Shown: positions 50,401-62,518 of the stretch, in pieces
Layout: every line of letters starts with the position of its first letter
Numbering within the stretch: the first letter of the stretch is position 1
NCBI RefSeq assembly: GCF_000764305.2
Contig: NW_025931635.1
Span: 310,001 to 374,000 of the forward strand
Direction: 5' to 3'
Length of the DNA: 64,000 nucleotides
Source: Hyalella azteca
Taxonomy: Eukaryota > Arthropoda > Malacostraca > Amphipoda > Hyalellidae
Position numbers and translations under genes: made by a program
Notes under the pieces: generated by a model
What the model saw: only the letters and a program-made list of their open reading frames with translations
Told to the model about the DNA's origin: nothing
Database searches by the model: none

Positions 50401-53400
50401 ATAATCTATGTTATGTTTAATTGAATCAGAAATAATTTAGTTTTCGTGCTTTATTGTGGCCAGATAAAAGTGCTGACTTTATTCTAACCGTCTCAATATT
50501 TGAAATTTTCTCGATCAACCGCATCGCTTCTTCAAAATAATTACCCTACCGTTAACTACCTATATTAACCCTTCATCGTTCTAATATTGCAATGTGCGCT
50601 TAATATTTCTTTCAGTTAAACTTGAATATTTTGTATAATATTTGTAATTTTCTTCACTTGAATTCGTCTCCGCCATGTTGCTCTACGAGTGACGTGATAA
50701 AGTTCTCGCACCAACGCTGCAGTTGAAAGCGCATGGCGCGCTGTCGAATGCAGGCCAGCAAGATCGATTCCGTGCGCTGCTTTGCCTTCGTTTGACGGGT
50801 CGCTGAGCAATCTCCGGTGGCTATTTTCGACAAGGATGTCGCGAGTCCTGGAAATTATTTAAAACTTTCTATGAATTTTCGCGGTGTTGTTAGGATTTTT
50901 ATGATCGTGTTTTACGCCTTATTTTATTTGGGTCCTCGTTTGGACACAACGCTCCGGTAAATTTCCTGTGCGTTGACTTTAACTTGCGACCAATTCATAA
51001 ATGGTTCTTTTCCTATGAATTATCTTATTCCCAGTTCATGAAGCAATGTGTTACGCATTTTAGCAGGCACCACTTTGCGTAGCCCGTTCGGTGTACATGA
51101 AATAGAACCACAGATTGTCGCAAACTTTTCCAACGGACGGAAATGTTTTAGATTTCTCTGTTTTGGAATCGACGCGGATCAGTTTATTTTTTGTCTACAA
51201 ATTGGTTAATTCTCTTTTTAAAGCTAAGGTTTTCTCGTGTATATTAAGCTTGAAATTAGCTAATTATATAGACAGAACGAGGCTGCCGCCCGAAAATTTC
51301 CCATTTGTACGACCGAAATTCTGGCCCGGAATTTATCCTAATTCCCGCCACTGGGCGTCGGCTGAATCTTTATTGCACGCGCCTGGCATTGCAATGCGGG
51401 CGCAGCTGGGCCACAATACACAGTTCTCCTCCCTAATTAATTAGGTTATTCTTCTCCTGGATAAATCATCCTCGAGGTCCTGTCAACTTTGTTTTTTGAA
51501 AGGGACTTTTTGATATTTGTTTACGTTGGAGTGCACACGTTGAAAAAAAAAAGAAAAAATGAATGCGGTTTTCTGTAGAAAATTTTATTAATACCGCTAA
51601 TTTATCAAATGACATAATCAATATATGCGTGGCGAAATTTGATGCGCGACGTGGCAGATGATGTGTATGTGAATGCTATTCGTACAGGTTTTAAATACGG
51701 AGCTGAACAAATTCTGTTTTTTTTTTCTGCTGGCATCGTAGATACGAAGAAAAGTAGGATGCAATCGCTTGGAGAAATTCAATGGATAGATCAATTTTGA
51801 TATCAACGTGTGATTTGTAGAATCACTGGATTTACATGTACGTATATATTTAAAAGTCATTCATTTTGCAAATAAAAATTAAATGTTTGAATTGGATAAA
51901 ATTGTGTAATACTGTCTAAAAGGTCGTTTAATTTAACTCACACTACTGATCACAACTGCTATATGTGAAATTTAGATCGAATATTTACATTTCTTTGCTT
52001 TCTCATACATTCAATTTGAGCCGTAATAATCTACTTGTAACACTTTCTTCTGTGATTTTCAAATTTGAAAGTTTGCACCATGTTTGGTTTCATATGGAAT
52101 CACGGTTAAAAATACAAGTATTCTGTTCTAGTAATTTCTACTGGCCTGCTATTGAATGCCTGCTATTTGGTTGACAGCTTGACGGCACTCGTATATCTGG
52201 TGCGATGAGATATGCTGCAACACAAGGCTCGTTGAAAACGCGACGAAGTAATACCGGGACACACACAATACCGGGACACACACAATACCGGGACACTCAC
52301 AATACCGGGACACTCACAATACCGGGACACACACAATACCGGGAAGAACGACTAAACGATTATTCGTCATTATAATATTGTGATTGAACAAAAAATGAAG
52401 GCGGCAAGAAAAAACTTTTCATCTAGCAATTATTCATTGCAAAGAGGAGCAAATTATATATAAGCATGATTAAACTACTACCTTATCGATTTATTCAGGT
52501 TATTAGCATTGCTAAATTTGAACATCTTCTCGAGTATAGTTACATGTTCGGAGTGGTTGAAGGTTTATTGCCGCCTTAATGGAAATTATATTAATACACA
52601 TTTTAAAAGTTCTCAAAGAAAATGTGGACTAAGTGCGTAAACTCGTTCAAATTATTCTGCATCAGCAAAAATCGCACGCGACGTGATCAAGCAACGTCAC
52701 GTTCTACGTTCTGAAATTAACTCCTTTTTGAAGTTCATGAACTTCTTTCCTTGGAATTTGCTGACATGTGCGGTTGCGCAGATGTTGTGGTCGATAATGG
52801 GCTGCATGCATTTTTAATAAGGCATGTAATTTATCTTATATTAGGCTTGCAATTTGTCTTATATTAGGCTTGTAATTTATTATTTATCTTACATTACGTT
52901 TGAAATTTATGCAAGTGAAGAATTTATTCGAAACTCTCATTAGACAAGACAAGAGTGTTAATTGCATTAATACTGCAACATCACATCTTTACTACTAACT
53001 CAATTCTGGATGGTGTTTTTATATTGTATCGTTTTTACCAAGTATTATTTTGGAAAATTATGAGGACACTTTTGTAAGACAATGGGGCAACTGAAAGTAA
53101 TTTAATTCTAGGCTTGAGCGCCTCGCAGCCACCGGGACATTTGCTCTCCCTATAATGCATACAATGATGGTCCATATCATCCAGGGCAGTGGTGGTCTTC
53201 GGCAGGCGACCCAATGCTTACCACGCGTTTCCCTGTGTTACTCCTGCTCACTCTAAATTAATTGATATCAGATGATAATGTCCTTGCTGCGTTATCGGCC
53301 CTGGGATGTTATTACGCGACGCATAAATAATGATATCTGAGATGTTTCAGATGTTGAATAGTTTTGAATAATAAAAGCGATAATTTTCATGTGGCACTTA

Positions 53401-56400
53401 TATATCATAAACAGTTTCCTGTCTAAAAATTTAATGGAAAGCTAAATATTATTTCCAATAAAGTAGCGTGACTCCCACCATATGATGATGCCGCCGACGG
53501 ACGTTTAAATGCTACAGGCTGTCGCCGGCACATGCGGCGACGGCTTCAATCGCTTGATGTGGAGAAAAATTTTTTTTACTCTTATACGCAATAACGAACG
53601 AACGCTATGACAACAAATCGACGTTACTGTAAAATTAACTGGAATCGATTTATTTGATTTGAAGTAAAACACAGTAAAAAGACAACCCGAACAGATAATC
53701 TTTTGAGATTTGGCCTTGCCTTTTAACTTAAAGTCATTTATTATATATGACTTGAATTTCCCACCAAAAACGATTAGGATTAATTTATCTAACATCAGCA
53801 GCTGATTCGTCTGATATCTTAATTTAATTTCAGTCTTTAAAATTTTATGTTATGGCTTCAGTTCTTTATTGCAATAAACTAGTGTGCTCAATGGAAGATG
53901 ATTATGCAAGCGCATATTCAATTTGTAGAAATAATTGGTAGCTAATAATGAAAATCTTCCTAGTTAATAGTCAGTATCGATATTCTATTGCCGAACCGAT
54001 GTTGCCAGTGGAAATTTGACAAGTTAATTACTGGCCAGTCAATGGCCCAAATAAATGATTTGATTTGGAGATACCGTGATTGAATATGTCTAGAGCCGAA
54101 ATTAAAAAAAGTCTCCTTAATATTACTACTCAAATTCTTGCAATCATTAAGCGCTCTGAATTTTAAATATAGTAGGCTGTTTTAAATAACTTTTTCTCTG
54201 TTGCCTTGTCATTTTTTACTCTATTTTCTATTTTTTTTGTTAACTATCTTACATTTCCTAAATATTTTCCGTGGTTCTATGCTGCACTTGCCTTTTCTTT
54301 CTTTGCTATATCTCAATTTTTGATTACTTTTACCTCTCTCTTTTCCTTCACAATTTCCCTTTCCTCTTCTTCAGCCCTGAATTCACTGCTCCTGATTCCT
54401 TATTCCGCTCGCGCGGTCTCGAGTGCAGCCACGCGAGAAGTTCTTTTCATTCGAGTCTCGTAGCCGCTGGGGTTTATTTCAAACAAAGACCTCAAGTTAC
54501 TTCATAAAGCAGACGTATTAATGAAGTACAGGGCGCCGCTGGGGTTTATTTGAAACAAAGACCTCAAGTTACTTCATACAGCAGACGTATTAATGAATTA
54601 CAGGGCGCACTGTAAAATTCTTATTCATGGCAGATTTTGTCTCACGAGTTGCCGCCTGTGCCCGAGCATTACCATTGTTTGCCTGAATGCAATTTCTCTC
54701 CAGGATTTTAGTTTATGCTATTTTCTCCTTGTAATTGAGGGAACAAAATTTGCCGTGACAAATTGGACGTTTATTTCATTTTCGAACACACAAATTTGAA
54801 GTATCACTAACTAATATTGCTATACATTCTTTTCCCACAGCTAGACGTAGACTATTTCTGTAGAACTAATATAGCTCTACGTTCTTTTGTTTCAGATAGA
54901 GAAAGAGTATGTCTAAAATATCACTAACTAATATAGCTCTATGTTCTTTTGTTTCAGATAGAGGAAGAGTATGTCTAACGGCTGAGTGCGTCAACACAGG
55001 TGAGTCTTCTATTGTCCATCCTCTTACTCATGCTGTCATTCAATTATTCATTTGACCCAACAAATTTCGCAACTTTTTGAGTTGTAGCATTGAGTTAGCA
55101 GTTTTTATTATACTATTGCTCACATTTTACTTTACTAATGAAGAAAATATAGCCAAAAACTTTATTCTGTAAATGATTCCTTTTAGATCATTTAAACGTT
55201 CAGCTCGTGGATTAGATAACAGCCGGGCTAGGGCCCTTAAAAACTCATCATAAAAATATTAAATTTTCTCCGAAAAGATCAGCAAGCAGCTGGAATTCAT
55301 TTGCCGAAAAATTGTCCCCTCAATTAATACTTTTAATTTGTTGCTTAAAAATTCAATGGTTCCTCTTTGTTTATTCCATTTAAGGCCGTATTCAGGATGT
55401 CGTGTTCAGGTCGGAAGTTTAGGTATAGGAAGTTGGTTCAGCCAAAGTCGTCATTCATTCACTCATTGACAGCTTTTGAAAAATTCCCAGTGTCAATTTC
55501 CTCCTTTGATGAGGATCCGAAGAAGCCATACTCTGCTGATTTTCAAATTTCAGTCACCGCAGCTGCAGGATTTGCATCAATTAACCGTTAGTTCTATTAA
55601 ATCTTCCTGTGTGCGGTTTTACTGTGTGTGTGAATGGTGTTAAGAATTAAGCATTATTTTTCACGCACTGTAATCATATCCATTACGATATTGTCGACAA
55701 ATTATTCATATTATATAATCAAACAAAATGTTTGAATAAAGTGCACTTTTTCAAATGCACAATATTTTTTTTTTACACTTTGCCTCTAGTTGAAGACTCT
55801 TCCACTGATTCCCCATTGTTCCCGAGATGGCCAGTGACTCTGTATGATAAAGATACCAGCTCCACCTGTTCCGATGCATACGTTGGTGTTTGTAGCGGTT
55901 CAATGCGTGAAGACTGGAAAAAAGTAAACAAGATGCTGTCGTTCTTTGAACTTCAGTCCAGAGAAGAGTAAAGCGGGTAGACTTGTGAAGCCTTCAAACG
56001 GGGTCGCTGTTAGTACATAAATAGTGATAAGTGAATTTTAGTCAAGGATGCTAAATAATAAATTAATGTCAAAATGCTAAACAAATTTGAGAGCACAATA
56101 TCCATGAAATCAAAGCTAAGTGCGACGTGGACCGGTTTGTTGAAAAGCATATTTCCTCCCTGAGTCCCTTGGCGACCCTTCACCTCAGAGTATCTCGAGC
56201 AATCGGACGCCTCTCTGCTGCCCGCAGGAATGATGCAGTTAAGTGTCCCCAGTGGAGATGCGGTGATATTTGTGGACCTATCAATGTTTCGCTTGGAAAG
56301 ATAACTTGCTCTGAGCAGGAGCCTCTTGTTAAAGTTGTGGCCGACCATCGACCTTTCTTTGTGACCGCTGTTGAGTATTTAAAGTTGAGGAAACACGGCA

Positions 56401-59400
56401 TCCCTATCGTTTCAAGAAAAAATTCCCGGATAAAGTGAATGAACTTAGTTCTGATCTTCGTGCATTATCTTTAGGGATAGCCAACATTTTAGAGTGTCCG
56501 TCTTCGAGGAGGCTAGCAACAGGACTTAGGTGGCCGTGAAAAAGAATAAGCCCATGACTACGGCCAAGAATAAGACCTATACGAAGCGTGTTTTGTAAAG
56601 TGCCGTTTCTGCATAAAAAAAGTATATTTTTTCCATGATTAATGTATTCATTTGAAAGACCATGCTTTACTCTTCTTTTTATGCGTAATTCGCATTAATA
56701 TTGAGGCATGTATCGTATCATTGGGCCAGCTTTTGTAAGCCATCGTCAAAGCTAGCCGCCTGATGGGACAATTTCATTAAGAACACTTGTGAGACATCAG
56801 GAAACTTTTCAACTAAGGACGACATCGTTAATAGTTTGTTCTCTTTCGCTTGACATCTGAGTTTTGAATCAAAGCATCGGTAATGAATGAAGTTGGTTAC
56901 TTTTCAAGAATGATAGTGCTGCCATCTTTAAAGGCCCTAACCAATTTCCGCACCATTTCATTATTCATGTTTTCACCGTACACTTCACAGATTTGGCGAT
57001 GAATGGCAACTGATTTGAAGCCATGAGCTCACTGCAGAAACGCGCGCGCACTTCGCAGTCGGTAGTATTCACAATATCTGTTTACAATCACGTAAACAGA
57101 TTTAGACTCAATCTGATGGTTAAGTCCTGGCGTCCGTGGCTTTCCAACAGATGCTGCGACACGACGCAAATGTACTAAACGGCGGCCACAGCGCAGTTGC
57201 GGCGTAATTTAAAAAAGAAACTTGCTCTAAAATTACGTCACGTATTTTCAAACGAATACTTGACCGAAATGCGTGCTGCTCTTATTTACAAGCTAAGAAC
57301 AATACAAGTGTAAAAGATGTGCAGATTATATCGAAATCAGAAGGAGACTTCTGCCGAGGATGAGATCGTAAAGTCAACAACCCTAATATCTAAAATAACT
57401 CGTCCCTAGTAAGTTCCGGTCCGCAATAAACTTACATCCGTAATGACGGGATAACCGCTATTTTGTAGTATAAATGACTAAATCCTTACAATCAGGTTGA
57501 AGATATTCCTCAAATTTACTGTGAAATGCAAGACTTCAAAGAGTTTATAAAACTAGTCAACGATTTTGTCCATAAATCGAAATCTTTTCACTCGTATGTA
57601 TTCCTAACATCTCATTGTATTTACACATTTACATGTCGTTGTAGCAAAATTTCATTTCATCTACATCGTGTTGTGACTGTACATCTCATTGCCCCTACGT
57701 CTCATGGTATTGTAAATCTATTGGAACCGATGCATTAAGGCTAGAGTGTAGATTTTGTAAATGCACTCATAAAAATACAATGAAACAGGCCATGGGCATA
57801 TTTCTTCAATGCCGACACTTCTATTCTATTCTATTACATCTCATTTAGTTCCATCATTGCAATGTGTACATGGAACAAGGGCGCTCTAGCGTGGCAGGTG
57901 ACATGCAGCGGAAGCCGCTCAAGTCGTACGTCAATACGGCGCTGCGTGCTGGGATCTGTTGTAGCCGGGTGTGCCGATGCCGGTGACGGCTGAAATGCTG
58001 TATGACGGCTGAAATATGAGGTGAAATTGGGAGCGTATCCACGGTCGTTTACGAAAACCAAATTGTAATTTATGAACGCGAGTGGCAGGCCTACTTCCAA
58101 TTGGCTAACAAGACGAAGTGCTTGTTTTTGATGCGTGTTTTTGTACATATAGGCTCCGTTATTTAAGAATACTTGTAAAAAACTAGTTAATTTATCTTTT
58201 CTCCACTTTAATTTTTTATAGTTAGAAGCTTTCTCGTCAAAATTTAAATTTTTTTAACGAACTTCTTTAAAAATAATTGTCCTGAATGTGTATAACATTT
58301 TCTGTAGTAGAATGCTGTGTTTTCAATATGTATAAATATAAATAGACTGCGATAGAAAGATGGTTTCAACATCACCACCACCTGTACAATGCGACCAGGG
58401 AATTTTGCGAGCATTTTAACATGCCAATAGAAGACCGTGATGCTTAACCACATCACAGCATGTAGCCAGCACATCCATGCACACTTCACAGCTCCGTTTG
58501 TACCGAATAACTCGTCTGCACTACGCCCTCCGGCTGGACGCGAAGGCTCTACTCCGAGGGAGGCCATGAAAAGGACTATCAGCGAGCACAGTAGCGCGTG
58601 AAGTGCGATCTCGTGTTCCTGTGCTATCGGTTATTGGAGAAGTGATTCGCTGCCAGTTCGCGGAGCTTCCTTCCTCTTTCTACGCATAGCATTTGCAGAG
58701 AAATGTATAAGTAGCAATTCAATTACACTTGACAAATAGTATTACTTAGATATGAAGTGCGAAGGAGCGAGTTGAAATGAAAAATATACTTAAGTTAAAT
58801 GAACTTCAATTTCAATTAGTTAAACGCTGACGACATGTAACACATGAAATAACTGAACGTATGTTACAAATTCGATCTATGACTTGATATTGGTAAGACC
58901 GTTCCTTGGTAGCTTTGACATCTTCCATTTGCTCGCGCAACCTCACGCAGTCCGGCTACGACAAGAATGGTTGAGGCAGCGCTTGTTTTGCTGGAGCAGA
59001 GTGGCAATGATGTATGCAAAGTCGATCGGTCGTGCGATATTGCTCAATCTGAGCTAAAAGTGCGCAATAGCTGGGTTTGATATCAGATCTTGCTTGCGAT
59101 CTTATTCTGAATTGCTAGCAACCGTTGCAGGATTAAAAATACTCGTATCAACAAAAGAACTTTCTTGTCTCCGCGAACGGAATGCTTCTTTTATTACCTT
59201 TTAAATTCTCGGTATAATAATAAGTATTACAATCTGATAGCAAACGTATATTCCAGAAGAAATATGGTCATTTGTTTACACAAAGGTAATTATTAATAAT
59301 AATGTTATTATTATTATTAGACCTGTCTTTGGTGACGAGAAGCTCGCATAACCTGCCCGTGGTTGTTACAGCGTCGTCGCTGCTGGCGGCCATGGACCAG

Positions 59401-61397
59401 ACGGCCGACCCTTGCGACGACTTCTTCCAGTTCGCGTGCGGCGCGTGGAACAAAAAACACATCATTCCTGAGGACCGCTCCTCCATATCCACCTTCGAGG
59501 TCATGAACGATCAGCTCGACCTCATCCTCAGAGGTGAGTCGGCTGATAACACTATGGGCTCCAGCAATTTTATTTCAGGTCACGAACGATCAGCTTTTAT
59601 TTATCTGCAACCTGTGAGTAAGGGCTTTACTACAGAGTGCGAACGGGCAGCTGGATCACATGCTCAAGATTGAGTGTAGAGCTCCAGCCTCATTACCTGA
59701 GGTTATGAACGGCCTGCTCGAGATCATCCATATAGTGGCTAGAGACCTAGAATGGGACCGCATGGTTGGTCAGGTCATCTACTGCAAGCCCGATCTCAAT
59801 CTTACAGGTCAGTGTAAGTGGAACGCCGTGCTCCGTAGCAGTGATGAGGGCAGGGTCATGACATTATGCTATGATATGTGCTAATTGAGCTTCATGCTAG
59901 ACTTACCAGAGTATGGGCCTGAGCAGTGAATTGAGCAATGGCATCATGAATGATAGGCTCGAACAGTGAACTGCGTGATGGTATCACGAAGAATGGGCCT
60001 GAGCAGTGAATTGCGTGATGGCACTACAAATAATTGTCTCGAACAGAGAACTGCGTGATAGCATAAGGAATAGTGGGCACGAATAGTGCACTGTGTGATG
60101 GCCCACGTTAAGTCAGCTTGAGTAGTGAAGGAAATGACGCGGTCACCAAGCGTCGTGGCTTGAGTGGAGAATTGCGTGCCGGCGTCAAACATCTGTGGCA
60201 GGGCTATAACGGATTGCATGTGCCCATAAAGACTAGCTTGATACTAAAGCGCTGTCTTTGCATGCTATTTGCATGGTTACATGTCAGGATAAAATAAAGT
60301 AATATGCGTTTAAAAATTACTTTTTAAAGGCAACACTTCTAAAAAGGCCAGTATCTCCGATATTACACATGTACAATGAAATTATCTCCGATATCACACA
60401 TGTACAATGAAATTATCTCCGATATTACACATGTACAATGAATTTCTTATTTTAGTTTTAAATATTCTAAAAAAAATATTTATTTTTTTAAATACACATT
60501 TTTTAACTATTTATTCTGTCAATTGATTCAAGCATTGTCTCCGACTTTACGCAAGTGTGCAAAATTTCTGATCGATTGCAGAGGTAGAAGTGTGTTAACT
60601 ATCGATTGTAAGATTTGTAGCAGACAAACAAACAACAAGAAGTGAAGTTAAAGATAAGTGTTGCAATAACTAACAACGGTCCTCGCTTGTGACTGACTGT
60701 AGAGCGAGAACCGTTGAAGAGACTCGATTGTGTTATATGTTGACTTGATTTGCTCTTTTCACATTAATTGCCCCAAGTTCTGATGTGCCAGCACGCTCCT
60801 TCATGTTATTATTAGTCTGTGAAAGTTATCGGTATCGACGTATTTTTTTCGATTTTCATTTCGAAGAAGGCACCTTTAGTCATACCGACACAATTGGAAA
60901 TCCCGACCATCTCCTAAAGTATCAACTAACTTTCATTCTTAATTTCGTTGTTGGAAATACAACTTTCGGACCTCACGCTCTCACTAACTTTCTTACTCAC
61001 TTCAAAAATTGTAACTTTATATCCATAAAGCTCGCAAGTTTCGCTCGCGACTTGGAAACATTTCTCGGTTTTAGATCAGTTTATCGCATACGGACGAAAA
61101 AACTGGTAAGTCGTGCCGATTCAGTTGTATTTTTCTTCGCAACTTCATTACAATAAAGTTATTTATTGATTGCTGGAGCTGGAAGAAGGTTCGAGTAGAT
61201 AAAGGCAAGTTATAACCGCTTGACTCGATTAAGTATTATCTTTGCGCTGCTAAATTATTTATAAATACAAATCTATTTAAATTGAGACATCACTTGACTT
61301 TGATGTTTTGCAGATCTGCTTCTGGAACCCATGGCTCCTGACGAAGGTGAAGCCACCTTGAAGGCCAAGAAATTTTTCACTTCTTGCATGAACACCA
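35414..61397 (+). CDS. Neprilysin-family (M13) zinc metallopeptidase, 5' part of gene
   Basis: M13 peptidases (neprilysin, endothelin-converting enzyme) are type II membrane ectoenzymes that cleave small peptides. Exons seen: 35414-35696, 54958-54999, 59372-59533 and 61314-61397, all joining in phase. Exon 1 encodes a 68-residue cytoplasmic head and one membrane anchor (residues 69-90, LISTCILLSSCVVVLLLLL). Exon 2 is a 42-bp micro-exon giving the conserved VCLTAECVNT. Exon 3 has the family hallmark DPCDDFFQFACGAWNKKHI, then IPEDRSSISTFEVMNDQLD. Exon 4 gives LLLEPMAPDEGEATLKAKKF and SCMNT. The zinc-binding HExxH and ExxxD motifs lie beyond the window, so catalytic competence cannot be judged. 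Introns are 19.3, 4.4 and 1.8 kb. Which M13 paralogue this is cannot be told. Confidence 0.9.
37807..37883. repeat. Twin hairpins, 12-bp arms each
   Basis: First: GGGACAATATTC, loop TCGC, exact reverse complement (37807-37834). Second: CGTTTTCTCGCC, loop TGGGAAT, exact reverse complement (37853-37883). Between them the right arm of the first is partly repeated (GAGACAATATTCCC). Confidence 0.88.
39123..39159. repeat. Perfect hairpin, 16-bp arms, 5-nt loop
   Basis: GGTGAACACAAGCAAG, loop CCTAA, exact reverse complement. Confidence 0.9.
45617..45830. repeat. Degenerate tandem repeat, about 27-bp unit
   Basis: A GGAAACATGCC(A/T)(A/G)(G/T)TTTCCAT-type unit is repeated about eight times with variable length. 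The short plus-strand open frame over it (45569-45763) is a by-product. Confidence 0.8.
52250..52343. repeat. 17-bp tandem repeat, about 5-6 copies
   Basis: The unit AATACCGGGACACACAC, with a CACTCAC variant in the middle copies. Confidence 0.92.
52818..52905. repeat. Degenerate tandem repeat, 24-27-bp unit
   Basis: AGGC(A/T)TG(T/C)AATTTATCTTATATT-like units, three to four copies. Confidence 0.7.
53125..53230 (-). mobile_element. Dispersed repeat family, inverted copy
   Basis: The reverse complement contains GCCTGCCGAAGACCACCACT, then GCCCTGGATG and ATGGACCATCAT, matching 21110-21160 closely. This places the same family in the peptidase intron and beside EXOC4. Confidence 0.7.
54464..54607. 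repeat. Two-copy tandem duplication, 72-bp unit
   Basis: CCGCTGGGGTTTATTT at 54464 and 54536; the two 72-bp copies differ at only a few positions. Confidence 0.92.
54797..54957 (+). repeat. Repeated 3' splice-site region before M13 exon 2
   Basis: A 62-bp unit (AATATAGCTCTA, GTTCTTTTGTTTCAGATAGA) occurs at 54871 and 54933, with a more diverged copy ending in CCCACAG near 54840. The middle copy has a full pyrimidine tract and AG at 54895, followed by a truncated copy of exon 2. Confidence 0.88.
55380..56530 (+). pseudogene. Coding-like but broken block in M13 intron 2, unrecognised
   Basis: Several open segments follow each other on the plus strand: one from MSCSGRKFRYRKLVQPK (from about 55397), one with LFPRWPVTLYDKDTSST (55800-55970), one with GDICGPINVSLGKITCSEQ (56127-56438), and, in another frame, KFPDKVNELSSDLRALSLG (to about 56535). 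The residue composition looks protein-like, but stops and frame changes interrupt it. I do not recognise the family. It could be a decayed retrocopy or transposon gene, or chance. Confidence 0.3.
56640..57200 (-). mobile_element. Internally deleted mariner-like transposase remnant
   Basis: On the minus strand the reading CSELMASNQLPF, IHRQICEVYGENM, MVRKLVRAFKDGSTIILEK and ITDALIQNSDVKRKR (57040 to about 56840) resembles the N-terminal helix-turn-helix region of mariner-family transposases. It is followed within 20-60 bp by a fragment like the extreme C-terminus (SHQAASFDDGLQKLA, CLNIN-ANYA; 56800-56690). The catalytic middle is missing, and stops and frameshifts are present. A small inverted repeat (ATCTGTTTAC) lies at 57077-57101. 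Confidence 0.75.
59578..59750 (+). repeat. Degenerate copies of the 3' end of M13 exon 3
   Basis: Exon 3 ends with GAGGTCATGAACGATCAGCT (about 59497-59516). Diverged versions follow in the intron near 59578 (CACGAACGATCAGCT), 59638 (GCGAACGGGCAGCTGGA) and 59699 (GAGGTTATGAACGGCCTGCT), about 55-80 bp apart. Confidence 0.75.
59885..60200. repeat. Degenerate minisatellite, about 48-bp unit
   Basis: Units of the form GGGC(C/T)(C/T)GA(A/G)CAGTGAA(T/C)TGCGTGATGGC, with a variable remainder, about six copies. Confidence 0.8.
60352..60444. repeat. 31-bp tandem repeat, 3 copies
   Basis: Each copy contains TCTCCGATATTACACATGTA followed by CAATGAAATTA; the middle copy has ATCACA. Confidence 0.93.
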
Positions 61398-61819
61398 GTA
61401 AGTGCAACTTGTAGTTGTTCGTCTTGATATGTTTTGTATCTGTAACTGCATACTAAAAAACGTACATCTTTTATGCGAAGTAGTGGAAGATCGATTATTT
61501 TTCCGCTTACTGCTGTAGATGTAAGAGTTAATTTGTTTGGATTTGTATAGTCTAATTCAAATTTGGTATTTTGGTAGTCCAATAATTATTTGTGAGCCCT
61601 AAATTTTCGAGCGCAACGCGTTTTTTTGTGGCTATTTTACCGTCAGTAGCTCTGTTTCGAATCGAAATAGATTTTCATTGAACGCGATGATAATTAATTC
61701 AATGGTCAACTTTTGGGGAGCTTGAATATCTGAGTGAAAGAAAGGAAATAATTAGTGTAAATAAGTTTGTATCCTTGGCGACTGACTAATTATTAGAATA
61801 GAATAGCGGTTTCAGTGTA

Positions 61820-62035
61820 TTAGGCCGTGAGCCTGTCGCCGATTCTCAACATCGCAGAACATTCACAGCTTATTGCAGTCTCGAACACGCAATTCACTGC
61901 AACAATTCTGCTTCGCTTAACCGCCCGGCTTCCTCGCAGATTCTGACCAGAAACTGGCGCACAGAGCCTGGGATCGAACCCGCGCCTCTCTGCTCCAATC
62001 CTGGTACTCTGAACTGTAACCACTGGGCCATTATA
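61820..62035 (-). mobile_element. tRNA-derived SINE-like element
   Basis: The reverse complement has a pol III A box TGGCCCAGTGG (62030-62020) and a B box GGTTCGATCC (61980-61971) with tRNA-like spacing, then about 130 bp of non-tRNA sequence. The T-stem pairing is weak and no intact cloverleaf is evident, so a SINE or tRNA pseudogene is likelier than a working tRNA gene. Confidence 0.55.
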
Positions 62036-62518
62036 TTGAGATCTTTTGGAGTCAGATCGAGCAGAAGAGTTTAACTTGTTGCGAACGCTGGGATTGCGAG
62101 CTGAGGTCGGGTAGATCTTGCAGAAGAAGATTCAACTGGATTATTAAACATGAGCTCACGTAAAATTAACGATTTTTGACCCTCATAGATTCACGAATAT
62201 TTGATTATAAATAATGCGCGTAGACTAAAAACAGGGAACGAATTATTCACGGTAGAACTTTGCAGTATATGATTAGGTGTTTGCAGAGTTCAGACATTCA
62301 TTTAAACCGAGTGCCCGCATTTATAATTTAGAACTTTTTTCTAATTTCCGGAACTTGATCTAACTTACGAGGCATATTTTTAGCGCATTTTCTCATTCAT
62401 GAAAAAAGAGGCGCTACTGTGCTCGTCATGTCCGTCCGTCCGTCTGTCCGTGACTTCATGTTTTCGTCGACGAGAAAATGCGGCTTCTGTCACTCACTGC
62501 AGTGAGTACTGAGTTATA

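Larger units (their letters stand above)
35697..54957. other. 19-kb first intron of the M13 peptidase gene
   Basis: AT-rich sequence without a recognisable nested gene. It contains two hairpin sites, four small tandem repeats and one inverted copy of a dispersed repeat, listed separately. The longer open frames (for example 40255-40593 minus and 43758-44171 plus) show no family resemblance. Confidence 0.55.

Noticed and set aside
58244..58567. 107-codon minus-strand open frame with hydrophobic segments
   Set aside because: Hydrophobicity follows from T/A-rich sequence; no homology recognised and it lies in a peptidase intron.
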